64,000 nucleotides of DNA from Bacillus spongiae (GTDB lineage Bacteria > Bacillota > Bacilli > Bacillales > Bacillaceae_K), in the NCBI RefSeq assembly GCF_037120725.1, contig NZ_JBBAXC010000017.1, forward strand, positions 1-64,000, in the 5' to 3' direction. Position 1 is the first letter of the stretch, and the number at the start of each line of letters is the position of its first letter. Positions 46,480 through 55,680 of this stretch are shown in pieces. The notes beneath the pieces are model-generated. The model ran no database searches and was not told the origin of the DNA. It saw nothing but the letters and a program-made list of their open reading frames with translations. The position numbers and the translations under genes were made by a program.

Positions 46480-47967
46480 TTATTTCATACCAATCCAAAC
46501 ACTTTTTACTTCTGTGTAATTGTTGAGTGCGTAGGATCCCATTTCTCGACCGAGCCCGGATTGCTTATACCCTCCGAACGGAGAAGCGGCGTCAAATGCG
46601 TTATAGCAATTGACCCAAACGGTACCTGCACGTAATTTCTCAGCAATATAGTGAGCTTTTCGTACATCCTCTGTCCACACTCCAGCAGCTAAACCATACT
46701 CTGTCGCATTTGCACGTGTAATGAGCTCATCTAAATCTTCATACGGCATAGCAGAAATAACAGGACCGAATATTTCTTCTTTGGCAATTGTCATGGAATC
46801 ATTTACATCAGCGAAAATAGTTGGTGATACAAAATAGCCATTTTCAAATGGGTTTTCGCCTCCGGTTAGTAATTCTGCTCCTTCATTTACCCCTTTTTCA
46901 ATATAGCCAAGCACTCGGTTGTGCTGTTCGGTTGAAACGAGAGGGCCGATTTCGGTATCTCCGTGTAACCCAGCTCCTTGTTTCATCTTTTTCGCATAGG
47001 ACACCATGTCTGATACAACATTATCGAATTGCTTTTTTTGGATGAAAACACGGGAACCAGCACTACAAACTTGTCCTTGATTAAACATCACACCATTTAA
47101 TGCCCCTGGGATAGCCCTTTTCAGATCAGCATCAGGTAATACGATATTTGGTGACTTTCCACCCAGTTCTAACGTGATTCGTTTTAATGATTTAGCAGCT
47201 CTTTCCATAATCTGTTTTCCGACCTCAGTAGAACCCGTAAAGGCAATTTTATCAACATTTGGATGATCAACTAAAGCTCGTCCAGCTGTTTCACCAAAGC
47301 CTGGTACAATATTAATTACACCTGGCGGGAATCCTGCTTCATCAATAAGCTCTGCTAAGTAAAGGGCGGAAAGTGGTGTTTGCTCTGCAGGCTTTAACAC
47401 GATTGTACATCCCGTGGCTAACGCCGCTCCCATTTTCCACATGGCCATTAGTAGTGGAAAGTTCCAAGGAATGATTTGCCCAACTACACCCACAGCCTCG
47501 TGACGAGTATAATTTAAAAACGGTCCATTAACCGGTATCGTTTGACCTGTAATTTTCGTGCACCATCCTGCATAATATCTCATATGCTCAATAGATAGTG
47601 GAATATCTGCGTGTGTTGTTTCTCGTATTGGCTTCCCGTTATCAATCGTTTCCAATTGAGCGAGGGCTTCTTTGTTTTCCTCCATCAAATCAGCCAACTT
47701 ATACATAAGACGACTACGTTTGGCGGCTGACATTTTAGACCAGGCACCTTGATCAAATGCGGCTCTTGCAGCTTTGACGGCAAGATCAATATCTTGTGCA
47801 TCTGCTTCGAAAACAGTCGCTACGGTTTCGCCAGTAGCGGGATTTGGGGTATCAAATGTTTTTCCACTTTTACTTTCAACAAATTCCCCATTAATGTAAA
47901 GCATTTTGCGCCCTTGTAAAAACTTTTCTACTTTTTCATTTACTGAAGTAACAAGATTTGTCATCAA
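46480..47967 (-). CDS. dhaS: NAD(P)-dependent aldehyde dehydrogenase
   Basis: The 495-aa cytoplasmic enzyme oxidises aldehydes to acids. Its motifs are the PWNFPLLMAMWK cofactor loop, KPAEQTPLSAL, FTGSTEVGK (Rossmann), ELGGKSPNIV (general-base Glu), the FNQGQVCSAGSR catalytic Cys and the EEIFGPV region. It most resembles Bacillus DhaS from memory. The start ATG 47967 lies after AGGAGGA. An AT inverted repeat (CTTTTATTT/AAATAAAAG, 47976-48000) lies just upstream and may be an operator. It is a single gene. Confidence 0.93.
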   Translation of the reverse strand: MMTNLVTSVNEKVEKFLQGRKMLYINGEFVESKSGKTFDTPNPATGETVATVFEADAQDIDLAVKAARAAFDQGAWSKMSAAKRSRLMYKLADLMEENKEALAQLETIDNGKPIRETTHADIPLSIEHMRYYAGWCTKITGQTIPVNGPFLNYTRHEAVGVVGQIIPWNFPLLMAMWKMGAALATGCTIVLKPAEQTPLSALYLAELIDEAGFPPGVINIVPGFGETAGRALVDHPNVDKIAFTGSTEVGKQIMERAAKSLKRITLELGGKSPNIVLPDADLKRAIPGALNGVMFNQGQVCSAGSRVFIQKKQFDNVVSDMVSYAKKMKQGAGLHGDTEIGPLVSTEQHNRVLGYIEKGVNEGAELLTGGENPFENGYFVSPTIFADVNDSMTIAKEEIFGPVISAMPYEDLDELITRANATEYGLAAGVWTEDVRKAHYIAEKLRAGTVWVNCYNAFDAASPFGGYKQSGLGREMGSYALNNYTEVKSVWIGMK

Positions 47968-48353
47968 ACATCCTCCTTTTATTTAACTGCAAAATAAAAG
48001 TATGTACGTTCTCGTTGTAGAATCATTTTCACATGGTTGATAAAAACATGGATGGCACTTACACCATAAAGGCTAACATCCTAAAAGTGTGTATGCAATA
48101 AAAACAGCTAGTCAAATACTGATAATATATGACAAAAACCTCCTCCTGGTCTTCTACATTAAAGAAGAAAAATTTGCTTAGTAGAGCAGATAACTACGTA
48201 TTCTCCTGCTGCGGAAAGTAAAGGGACCAACAGTGGGAGAATTATTTAATCGTTTATAAATATTAGCATTCATTTTTATTGTCCAATAAGCCCAAACGGT
48301 TCTCTTGACCTTGAATACAATGTAGTGGGAATAAGTTATGAGGAGAGGGTAGA
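47968..48353. other. divergent intergenic region
   Basis: It holds the inverted repeat at 47976-48000 (upstream of dhaS) and AT-rich sequence. No gene was recognised. Confidence 0.4.
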
Positions 48354-48539
48354 ATGAGTCAGAAAGAAACGGAAGAAGAAGTTGTTGAAACAGAAGAAAC
48401 AAGGGCTGATTTTTGGGACTTCTTTTGGAGAGGGAGACCAGTTGAACAAGAAGATGTGGTAAAGAATGAACAAGAAGAGGTTGGAGAAGGAGAAGAAGAG
48501 GCTCCTAAGCAAGAAAGAAGAGGATTTCGTTGGTTTTAA
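48354..48539 (+). CDS. 61-aa acidic small protein
   Basis: I do not recognise it. ATG 48354 follows GAGGAGAGGG. The peptide is dominated by Glu (TEEEVVETEETR, EEVGEGEEEAPKQ) with aromatic patches ADFWDFFWRGRP and a terminal RRGFRWF, suggesting that the ends bind partners while the middle is disordered. A proper terminator follows 8 bp after the stop. Confidence 0.6.
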   Translation: MSQKETEEEVVETEETRADFWDFFWRGRPVEQEDVVKNEQEEVGEGEEEAPKQERRGFRWF

Positions 48540-49128
48540 AGCTTAAGAAAAGGATTCATAAACTATGAATCCTTTTTTATTGTTAGAACGAAAGGTAAAT
48601 GTAGGCGTTATATAGGGAGTAGGGTTTTTTAAAAGTTAATATGTCTTGTAAAAAATGAAGGGACTTTTATCCGCAAGTGCTGTTCTGGCCATTGTGGCTC
48701 GTTTTGTTGGACAAATAATTCGTTATTTTTCACATTTCTACGGTAGAATAATGGGATTTATGATAAGCTTCAAATAAAAGTAGTTTTACAACGACGATAC
48801 CATAAAACGTTTGCTAGCGTCCGTTTTGCTATGTAGTCGTATAAAAGGACGGGGAAAAATAGCCTCTTTGATTAAATGAAGCTTTCTCCTCTTTAATGAA
48901 GTATAAGTACTTGGGAAGGTGTATTCGTTAAAGGGTTTTATGTCTTCTGGATATAGTGGGTGGACTATGGAAGTTTCTATAGCATTCACCTGTTTCGATT
49001 TTATCGACTCATTTAAACAAATGGAAAAGCAGCACCAATTTAGCTTAAAATTCTAAGGAAAAGAACGATGGGAACGAAAAAAGGAAATTTACATTATTCG
49101 TATTGAGATAACATTGAAAGGAAAAAAT
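48540..49128. other. gap before recQ
   Basis: Beyond the terminator at 48548-48578 nothing is certain. A 67-codon open frame on the minus strand (48786-48989) has no proper ribosome site, and a 29-codon plus-strand frame (about 48966-49055) may be a relic. Confidence 0.35.
48548..48578 (+). terminator. terminator of the acidic small protein gene
   Basis: AAAAGGATTCATA pairs with TATGAATCCTTTT around AAC, followed by Ts. Confidence 0.85.
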
Positions 49129-50892
49129 ATGAATCTTATTAAGGCGAAGGAACAATTAAAACATTATTACGGATATAATACGTTTCGCAATGGTCAAGAG
49201 GAGGCAATTGAAAGAGTATTAAAAGGAGAAAAAACGGTCGTTATTATGCCGACAGGCGGAGGGAAATCGATTTGTTATCAGATTCCAGCATTATTGCTTG
49301 AGGGGACCACCGTCGTTATTTCACCTTTAATCTCTCTTATGAAGGATCAGGTAGATGCTCTCAATGAAATGGGTATTCGTGCTACATATATTAACAGTAC
49401 ACTTTCTTCAAATGAGGTGACGACAAGAGTTCAGCACTTAATTAATGGAGAATACAAATTAATCTACATTGCTCCTGAACGATTAGAATCCGTTACCTTT
49501 TTACAACAATTGAAGCAAGCTAAAATTCCCCTAATAGCAATTGACGAGGCACACTGTATTTCCCAATGGGGACATGATTTTAGACCTAGTTATTTGAAAA
49601 TCACGTCATTTATAAATGAATTTCAACCGAAACCAAGAGTTATCGCTTTGACGGCGACAGCAACTAGTCAAGTAAGAAATGATATATGTGAACAGTTGCA
49701 GATTCCTTCTGACCAAAGTGTGATAACAGGCTTTGAACGACCGAACCTTTCATTTTCTGTTTTGAAGGGAGAAGACAGAGATCGTTTTTTACAAGACTTT
49801 ATTAAAAAGAATGAAAATGAATCAGGAATCATTTATTGTGCGACAAGAAAGGAAACAGAGAGGATTTACAAAAAGCTAAAGGCGCAAAAAAGGAATTGTG
49901 GGATGTATCATGGAGGCATGTCTCATATGGAAAGAAAGGACATGCAGGATCAGTTTTTGAATGATGAAATTCTTGTTATGGTAGCAACGAATGCGTTTGG
50001 AATGGGAATTAATAAATCTAATGTTCGTTACGTCATCCATTATCAAATGCCACGAAATATGGAGAGTTATTATCAAGAAGCGGGTAGAGCAGGTCGTGAC
50101 GGTGAAAATAGTCAATGCTTTTTATTATTTTCAGCACAAGATATTCAAATACAGCGGTTTTTAATTGATTCCTCTGTTAATGAAATGATGAAAGAAGCTG
50201 AAACGATAAAGCTTCAACAAATGATTGACTATTGTCATACTGAAGCTTGTTTACATACTTATATTATTAACTATTTTGGAGAAGAAAGTGTTGCCCCCTG
50301 TGGCGTTTGTGGCAATTGTCGAGATGAACGAGAGACAATTGATGTTACGAAAGAGGCACAAATGGTCTTATCTTGCATGATTAGAATGGGGGAGAGATTT
50401 GGGAATACGATGATTGCTCAAGTACTGACAGGGTCAAAAAACAAAAAAATAACAACCTTTGGCTTTCAAAAGCTGTCAACATACGGCTTGATGAAAGGAG
50501 TTGCGCAAAAGGAAGTGAGTGCACTAATCGATACCTTCATTGCGCAAAAGCTTATTGATGTTGAACCAGGCAAACTCCCCATCCTTAAAGTATCAAGTAC
50601 AGGTAAAGATGTCTTATTAGGAAAAAAGAGGGTCTACCGAAAAGAAGCTCATCAAGCAAGTGAAATTAGCGTTCATGATGAATTATTTGAAACGTTACGT
50701 CAACTTCGAAAACAGCTAGCGGATGATGAGGGTGTCCCACCCTTTGTTATCTTTTCTGATAAAACATTGCGTGAGTTAAGTGCCCACCATCCAACGACAT
50801 TTGAAGCTTTTCTTGAAATTAAAGGAGTTGGAAAGCAGAAACAAGAGAAGTACGGAAAGGTATTTATCGAGAAGATAAAAGGGTATGTGTAG
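49129..50892 (+). CDS. recQ: ATP-dependent DNA helicase RecQ
   Basis: ATG 49129 follows AAAGGA and gives 587 aa. Domains in order: SF2 helicase core (1-~330) with MPTGGGKSICYQ (Walker A), DEAHCISQWGHDFRPSY (motif II and aromatic loop), ALTATAT (III) and YYQEAGRAGRDG (VI); RecQ zinc-binding region (Cys pattern EACLH...CGVCGNC, ~370-405); RQC winged helix; C-terminal HRDC domain (~510-585, ELSAHHPTTFEAFLEIKGVG in parts). It unwinds DNA 3'-5' in recombination repair. The length matches RecQ of Bacillus subtilis. Confidence 0.95.
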   Translation: MNLIKAKEQLKHYYGYNTFRNGQEEAIERVLKGEKTVVIMPTGGGKSICYQIPALLLEGTTVVISPLISLMKDQVDALNEMGIRATYINSTLSSNEVTTRVQHLINGEYKLIYIAPERLESVTFLQQLKQAKIPLIAIDEAHCISQWGHDFRPSYLKITSFINEFQPKPRVIALTATATSQVRNDICEQLQIPSDQSVITGFERPNLSFSVLKGEDRDRFLQDFIKKNENESGIIYCATRKETERIYKKLKAQKRNCGMYHGGMSHMERKDMQDQFLNDEILVMVATNAFGMGINKSNVRYVIHYQMPRNMESYYQEAGRAGRDGENSQCFLLFSAQDIQIQRFLIDSSVNEMMKEAETIKLQQMIDYCHTEACLHTYIINYFGEESVAPCGVCGNCRDERETIDVTKEAQMVLSCMIRMGERFGNTMIAQVLTGSKNKKITTFGFQKLSTYGLMKGVAQKEVSALIDTFIAQKLIDVEPGKLPILKVSSTGKDVLLGKKRVYRKEAHQASEISVHDELFETLRQLRKQLADDEGVPPFVIFSDKTLRELSAHHPTTFEAFLEIKGVGKQKQEKYGKVFIEKIKGYV

Positions 50893-50912
50893 TATTGTAA
50901 AGAACATAAATA

Positions 50913-50945
50913 AAACCTGTTGCATTCGTTGCAGCAGGTTTTTTT
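50913..50945 (+). terminator. terminator of recQ
   Basis: AACCTGTTGCA pairs with TGCAGCAGGTT, followed by T7. Confidence 0.8.
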
Positions 50946-51028
50946 ATTATTATAACCTCTTGTACAACTTAGGAAGAGTTTGAAATAATAGTCATTGGAC
51001 TATGATCAAAATTATGGGAAGTGACAGA

Positions 51029-51613
51029 ATGACGACTATATTTCTAGTAAGGCATGGGGAAACAAATTGGAACGCAATCGGTAAACTTCAAGGAAGAACA
51101 GATATACCATTAAACAGTGTAGGGGTTCAACAAGCTGAAGAATGTAGTATGTACTTAAAAGCTTTTGAGTGGGACGTAATGATAACAAGCCCGTTGAAAA
51201 GAGCTAGGACAACGGCAGAGATCATTAATAAAAAATTAATGGTTCCTCTAATTGAACGAGATGAATTTTTAGAAAGATGCTATGGAGATGCTGAAGGCAT
51301 GACAATAGAAGAAAGAACAGCTACATTTCCGGATAAAATATATAGAAATCAAGAGGAATGGACTTCTTTAAATCAACGTGTAATGACAGGGATTCAAGAA
51401 TTACATCAAAGATATAAGGGGCAAAAGATTTTACTTGTCGCACATGGAGCAGTAATAAATGCTATTCTAGCTACTATTTCCAATGGTGAGATTGGCACTG
51501 GTAAAACAAAATTAATGAACGCTTGTATAAGTAATATTCATTATCACGAGGAGCAATGGAGAGTATATGATTATAATCAAGTTGCTCATCTTTCTAATTA
51601 TTGTGGGGTGTGA
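51029..51613 (+). CDS. histidine phosphatase family protein (phosphoglycerate mutase-like)
   Basis: ATG 51029, ~6 bases after GGGAAG, gives 194 aa. LVRHGETNWN (phosphohistidine) and LLVAHGAVINA (second His), plus TSPLKRARTTAEII, define the branch; ELERxYGDxEG-like FLERCYGDAEG supports the PhoE/CobC group. The substrate is a phosphate monoester that cannot be specified. The Nudix gene follows ~100 bp downstream. Confidence 0.85.
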   Translation: MTTIFLVRHGETNWNAIGKLQGRTDIPLNSVGVQQAEECSMYLKAFEWDVMITSPLKRARTTAEIINKKLMVPLIERDEFLERCYGDAEGMTIEERTATFPDKIYRNQEEWTSLNQRVMTGIQELHQRYKGQKILLVAHGAVINAILATISNGEIGTGKTKLMNACISNIHYHEEQWRVYDYNQVAHLSNYCGV

Positions 51614-51715
51614 CTAGTAAGACGAATTCTAGGACATTTTGTGGGTGAAAGGTGTTTTAGTATACCATCTTGGGTCCTTATGAGTTAGAACATTCTTCAT
51701 TATGGGGTGAGTAAA

Positions 51716-52189
51716 ATGAGCGAAAAAATAAATTATAAATTCTGGACGGTTTGTTTAGTACGAGATAATGATAAAGTGCTGTTACTAGATAGACAACATG
51801 ATCATTTCAAAGGATTTATTCCGCCAGGCGGAAAAGTAGAGTTCCCTGAAAGTTTTGTTGAAGGAGCTATAAGAGAAGTAAAAGAAGAAACAGGACTTGA
51901 AGTAAGTAATCTTATTTTCAAAGGAATTTATGAATATGTTAATCCTGAAAAAAACGATAGATATATTATTTTCAATTACATAACCAATGATTTTAAAGGG
52001 GAGTTAATCCAAAACTCACCTGAAGGCAAGCCTGTATGGATTAAGATTAATGAAGTCAATCATTTACCAATGCAGAAATCAATAAAAAGGAGGCTTCCTT
52101 TGTTTTTTGAGGAGGGGACATTTGAATTCCAAGTGTATTGGGACAATGAAAATGAAACCGAGGGCGAAGTGACTCTTAGAAGAACGTAA
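51716..52189 (+). CDS. Nudix hydrolase, MutT/8-oxo-dGTPase-like
   Basis: ATG 51716 lies after GGGGTGAG and gives 157 aa. The Nudix box G-x5-E-x7-REUxEE is visible as GGKVEFPESFVEGAIREVKEETG (in parts GGKVEFPESF and REVKEETGLEV). N-terminal KFWTVCLVRDNDKVLLLDRQ resembles MutTs that sanitise oxidised nucleotides. The substrate is undetermined. It may be co-transcribed with the phosphatase gene. Confidence 0.82.
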   Translation: MSEKINYKFWTVCLVRDNDKVLLLDRQHDHFKGFIPPGGKVEFPESFVEGAIREVKEETGLEVSNLIFKGIYEYVNPEKNDRYIIFNYITNDFKGELIQNSPEGKPVWIKINEVNHLPMQKSIKRRLPLFFEEGTFEFQVYWDNENETEGEVTLRRT

Positions 52190-52669
52190 TAGGCCAAAAA
52201 GGACTATAGTAAAGTAATGTTACAAGTTTTCTTGAGATTCAAGCCTTTCCCAGATATAATCAAGTGGCCTCTAATAGGTTAGACAGTTCAAAAAGGTGAA
52301 TTTGACAGTAAGAATAGGATACATTCATGCAAGAGTGATCGTCAGGATCTTATACATGTGATTCAGCTGCATTATAGTTGAATAAAAGAGGTTTCATTAG
52401 TATCACTTATTTCTGTTTACGTGAGTTTGATTATTATTTCATTAATCTTATTGCTATCTACAAGTGACTATCTTTCCCTAGATAGGGTTAAGATCACCTA
52501 CAAAAAGGTTAAGGGCCATCAGCGAGAGAACAGAAAATGGAGAAATATCTAAGCGGAAAAAGAATCAATTGTCTCAATCGAGCGATGTGTATTTTAATTT
52601 AGGAATGTATTATCCAGATAATGAAGACAGCTAATACTTGGGGTGTAGTTTTAAAATAGAGTTTGTTCA

Positions 52670-52702
52670 AAAATCCTGTTGATAGATTGGCAGGATTTTT
52701 TT
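52670..52702 (+). terminator. intrinsic terminator
   Basis: AAATCCTG pairs with CAGGATTT around a 12-base loop, followed by T tract. Confidence 0.65.
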
Positions 52703-52805
52703 CTTATTATAGAAAAGGATCATTATCTTGAAGACTAGAATTAAAGGTAATACACAGTTTAATAGTCATAAAAATTTAAATTTTTAAAAAATTAGGAGGA
52801 ATTAC

Positions 52806-52838
52806 ATGATTTTTGTCGAAATGGGATTATATACATAA
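52806..52838 (+). CDS. possible 10-codon leader frame before the secreted peptide
   Basis: ATG 52806 is ideally spaced from AGGAGGA (52794-52800) and encodes MIFVEMGLYT before TAA 52836-52838. The secreted-peptide start follows 14 bases later without its own strong ribosome site, so its translation may depend on this frame (re-initiation). Confidence 0.4.
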   Translation: MIFVEMGLYT

Positions 52839-52851
52839 AGATAGTGATAAT

Positions 52852-52998
52852 ATGAAAAAATTCAAAAAAATAGCATTGTTATCTGTAGTTTCTTTTGGGT
52901 TAATTGCAGGATTTGGAGGTTCTACTGCATCAGCAGGAACACCAGTTGATCATCCAGATTGCATTAAAGTAACTCATAATCATTGGCTATGCTATTAA
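52852..52998 (+). CDS. small secreted peptide with one Cys pair
   Basis: The 48-aa protein has a signal peptide (MKKFKKIALLSVVSFGLIAG then FGGSTASA, Ala-Ser-Ala cleavage) and a mature part of 20 residues, GTPVDHPDCIKVTHNHWLCY, whose two Cys are 10 residues apart and could form a disulfide loop. An in-frame TTG 52813 would extend it by 13 residues and hide the signal, so I prefer ATG 52852. It could be a bacteriocin, pheromone or toxin-like peptide; no family is recognised. A strong terminator follows. Confidence 0.6.
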   Translation: MKKFKKIALLSVVSFGLIAGFGGSTASAGTPVDHPDCIKVTHNHWLCY

Positions 52999-53511
52999 AT
53001 TTAAAGTAAAGGGACTGTATTTCTGAACAGTCCCTTTTTTATAGGTTTTCGGCATGCTCACAATGAACTGCTCACAAATTTTTTGCAAATCACTATACTT
53101 AACCAAACTATTAAAACACTGATTTATCAACAGTAAAATAGGTGAAAATCGTAGTAGTTGTCGAATACACATCGTAAACGAGTCTTATTTCACTAGTAGA
53201 TGACAGTTTTTTATCTCCCTTAATTCCAGCTATTTCTATCTACACCATATGGAGAATAGTTCCCCCATGTAGCTCTACCATCAGGGATTCATTTTAGGCA
53301 TACAAGCTAAGAACAAAATACAATCTCCCATGAAAGAAACAGGGAGGTAAAGGAAGGTTTTATTAATAATGGGCTACCGGTTATGATTATGTATAAAAGC
53401 ATGTATTGGTGAGCGAACAAAGTTACATCTATTTTCTATACTGTAATACTTATTGCCCCTAAACCCTCCAAACAAAGAGAAAAATTTGTTATTCCCTGTC
53501 GTCGCCTATCC
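52999..53511. other. intergenic stretch
   Basis: After the terminator at 53008-53040 nothing convincing is visible. A Pro/Leu-rich 65-codon frame at 53453 is the antisense of the end of the adjacent esterase gene. Confidence 0.4.
53008..53040 (+). terminator. terminator of the secreted peptide gene
   Basis: AAAGGGACTGT pairs with ACAGTCCCTTT around an 8-base loop, with a T tract. Confidence 0.85.
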
Positions 53512-54309
53512 TTACTTGTTGACTAGTAACTGCACCTCTTCTTTAACTGTTTGCCAAGCGGAAGAGGTAGTATTAGATAACATAATGTGCTCTGCATTAG
53601 GAAGGTTAACATATTTTACACTATCTCCTGCCCTTTCTGCTTCACGGTGATAGTGATCACTAATCCCAATCGGTACGTGGATATCAAGAGCACCATGAAC
53701 TAATGTCTGGTTGACACCGATTGGAAGAAGTTCAACAGGAGAAGCCTGTTTGTAGCGATTTGGATACTCCTCAGGTGAACCTCCTATTAATTCAGCTGTT
53801 GGATTGTCTGGTTCACGAGTTAGTACATGATCACGATAATGGTGAACACTATACATCATTTCAAGGTCGTTCACACCAGCAAGACTAACCGTACCAAGAA
53901 TAGAAAGAGGGTCTTCCATGAAAAGCTCGCTATCCTTAGGAATTCGATGACGTGCAGCAATCCAAGTCGCGAGATGACCACCAGCGGAATGACCAATTGT
54001 GACAACCTTATTCAGGTCGAGCGGATAAGATTTTGCGAGGGTACGTATGTAGTCACTCGCATTCGCAGCATCAAGTAATGTACCTGGCCAACCTCCACCA
54101 TCTTGGCCAGTACGACGGTATTCAATGTTCCATGTGGCGACCCCGCTTGCTGTTAAGTCTTTCGCTGCCGCTCTCATCCTCTCAAGCGTGACTCGTTTTC
54201 GCCAAAATCCACCGTGAATGACGATAGCGACAGGATGAGGTCCTTCCCCTTCAGGTATAAGTAGTTCCCCAAATTGATTTTCGTTTGTTCCATAAAATAT
54301 TTTTTCCAT
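53512..54309 (-). CDS. alpha/beta-hydrolase (prolyl-oligopeptidase/esterase-like)
   Basis: The 265-aa protein has the oxyanion HGGFWRKR (~32), the nucleophile elbow GHSAGGHLA (Ser ~108) and terminal Asp (GALDIHVPIG) and His (NAEHIMLS). This is the esterase/lipase or S9 peptidase-like group; the substrate is unknown. There is no signal peptide. It is a single gene. Confidence 0.8.
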   Translation of the reverse strand: MEKIFYGTNENQFGELLIPEGEGPHPVAIVIHGGFWRKRVTLERMRAAAKDLTASGVATWNIEYRRTGQDGGGWPGTLLDAANASDYIRTLAKSYPLDLNKVVTIGHSAGGHLATWIAARHRIPKDSELFMEDPLSILGTVSLAGVNDLEMMYSVHHYRDHVLTREPDNPTAELIGGSPEEYPNRYKQASPVELLPIGVNQTLVHGALDIHVPIGISDHYHREAERAGDSVKYVNLPNAEHIMLSNTTSSAWQTVKEEVQLLVNK

Positions 54310-54531
54310 TTTTCTTTCACCTCAATGGTTGATGATTGATTCAAATTTATTAAACCATAGATTTGAATTTAAACAAAGTTACTTTTGATTACGCCATTTA
54401 TCATTAGGAGATATTGGATGGCCATAAATACACCGAGAGAATCTATTAGAATTTACGAATCCACGTACCTTTGTGAGTTAAGATAAAAGTTGTTTAAAAC
54501 CCGTCTAGAAGAATTTGGAAGGGTTTTAATC

Positions 54532-54696
54532 GTGATAAAATATACCTTCCTAAAATATGTGCAACTAAGTTCCCGCAAGCATCGTCAACTGCATCATACG
54601 AAATACCCGTTTTTAATACTGTTTGCTTTGTTAGCCCTCGTAGGTTTTGTATTATTCGGCGGTGGTAGTGGGATTAATATGCACTTAACGTCGTAA
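54532..54696 (+). CDS. 54-aa small membrane protein
   Basis: GTG 54532, ~7 bases after GGAAGGG, is preferred to TTG 54490, which has no ribosome site. The peptide has a basic N-terminus (KYVQLSSRKHRQLHHTKY) and one membrane segment (PFLILFALLALVGFVLFGGG). I do not recognise it. Confidence 0.45.
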   Translation: MIKYTFLKYVQLSSRKHRQLHHTKYPFLILFALLALVGFVLFGGGSGINMHLTS

Positions 54697-54796
54697 AAAT
54701 TAATAAGTCCGTTTTATAAAATTGTTTTTCTTCTATATTTAACGAGTAAATTATGGTAATTTAATTGTGAGTTTATTATTTTAGGAGATGGATAAT

Positions 54797-55003
54797 TTGA
54801 AAGGGTTTATTTTGGGAATAATTAGTGTTTTTTTAACAGTTATTATCCACGAAGGGGTATTGTCACTTATAGGCTTTAATTATGCTTTGTTTAGTGACGA
54901 ATTTAATTTTTTATCATTACTGGTTGATTTGGGTCTTTTCGTGGCAATTTTTATGCCAATTTACCTTGTTGCAAAGAAATTTATATTTAGGAAAGCTCAT
55001 TAG
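54797..55003 (+). CDS. 68-aa two-segment membrane protein
   Basis: TTG 54797 lies 9 bases after AGGAG (54783-54787); ATG 54788 overlaps the ribosome site and is unlikely. Two hydrophobic segments (GFILGIISVFLTVIIHEGVLS and FLSLLVDLGLFVAIFMPIYLV, in parts) are joined by an acidic loop, with a basic end. Unknown function. A terminator follows directly. Confidence 0.55.
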   Translation: MKGFILGIISVFLTVIIHEGVLSLIGFNYALFSDEFNFLSLLVDLGLFVAIFMPIYLVAKKFIFRKAH

Positions 55004-55030
55004 ACCTTAACGTTTTTAAGGTCTTTTCTT
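55002..55030 (+). terminator. terminator of the small membrane protein gene
   Basis: AGACCTTAA (55002-55010) pairs with TTAAGGTCT (55016-55024), followed by TTTCTT. The stem overlaps the stop codon. Confidence 0.7.
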
Positions 55031-55680
55031 ATCCGATTTTATGCATTCTAACTATTATTTCGTTAGATCTTAGCATACTGAAATCAGTATTTGTTCTACT
55101 CTTTTCTCTCTAATTCAAGCCAACGGAACCAATAAAGGAAGTTATTCCTATATTTTGTTGCAACTCCTTGAAATCGAGTTTTCTAACGATTATAAAAGTG
55201 ATGGGCGTAATGAATGTAAAAGTTCTTTTTTTTACACGATGTTTCTGTCCCTCATTGACTGTTTCGTCCTGTAATCCCATTATATTGGCAAACTTTTTTT
55301 AATTTGTTGCTATATTTCTACATAACAAAGCAGACGGGTGAATATACTCACCTATCACAGTATCAATTTCCTCTCTATAACATGACTTGTATCTGATTTT
55401 GGAGCAATCTACCATTTCGGACTTGTTCTACAACACCGGCAATTTTAAGTTTAGAAATCCTTCTTTTTTCTTTTTCTCCACGTTTCTTGAGTTTTCTATA
55501 GGTGATTTCATTACCTTCCGAAAGAAGGCTTCGTTACTCTCAACGATTAGGAATCATCTGTATTATTTCAATAATCTCTTTGTAGGTGGTCTGAATCTCC
55601 ATGCAAAAGCAAGAAAAGGTTCCTTTCTATTTATGTGGCTTGTTCATACTATGAGAATAAAATTAAAAGGAGGCGACACA
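55004..55680. other. intergenic stretch before the hydrolase gene
   Basis: The plus strand is open in frame with the hydrolase back to 55387, but that stretch has no ribosome site and unlikely composition, so I do not extend the gene. The minus strand near 55400-55560 contains a lysine-rich open stretch that may be a relic. Nothing is identified. Confidence 0.4.

Larger units (their letters stand above)
52190..52851. other. gap with decayed coding sequence and a terminator
   Basis: Near 52590-52633 the plus strand ends as FNLGMYYPDNEDS then stop, similar in kind to the end of the XRE-cupin regulator at 24453 (LVMYYPNQD), so this may be the 3' relic of a cupin regulator; the sequence upstream is disrupted. 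A terminator follows at 52670. Confidence 0.35.

Noticed and set aside
48786-48989. 67-codon minus-strand frame before recQ
   Set aside because: It has no properly spaced ribosome site and no recognisable features, so it is probably chance.
53453-53650. 65-codon plus-strand frame
   Set aside because: It is antisense to the 3' end of the esterase gene and has no ribosome site.
55387-55680. In-frame extension of the alpha/beta-hydrolase gene (98 codons)
   Set aside because: The true start at 55681 has a strong AAAAGGAGG site, and the extension has no ribosome site and an improbable Phe/Ser-rich composition.
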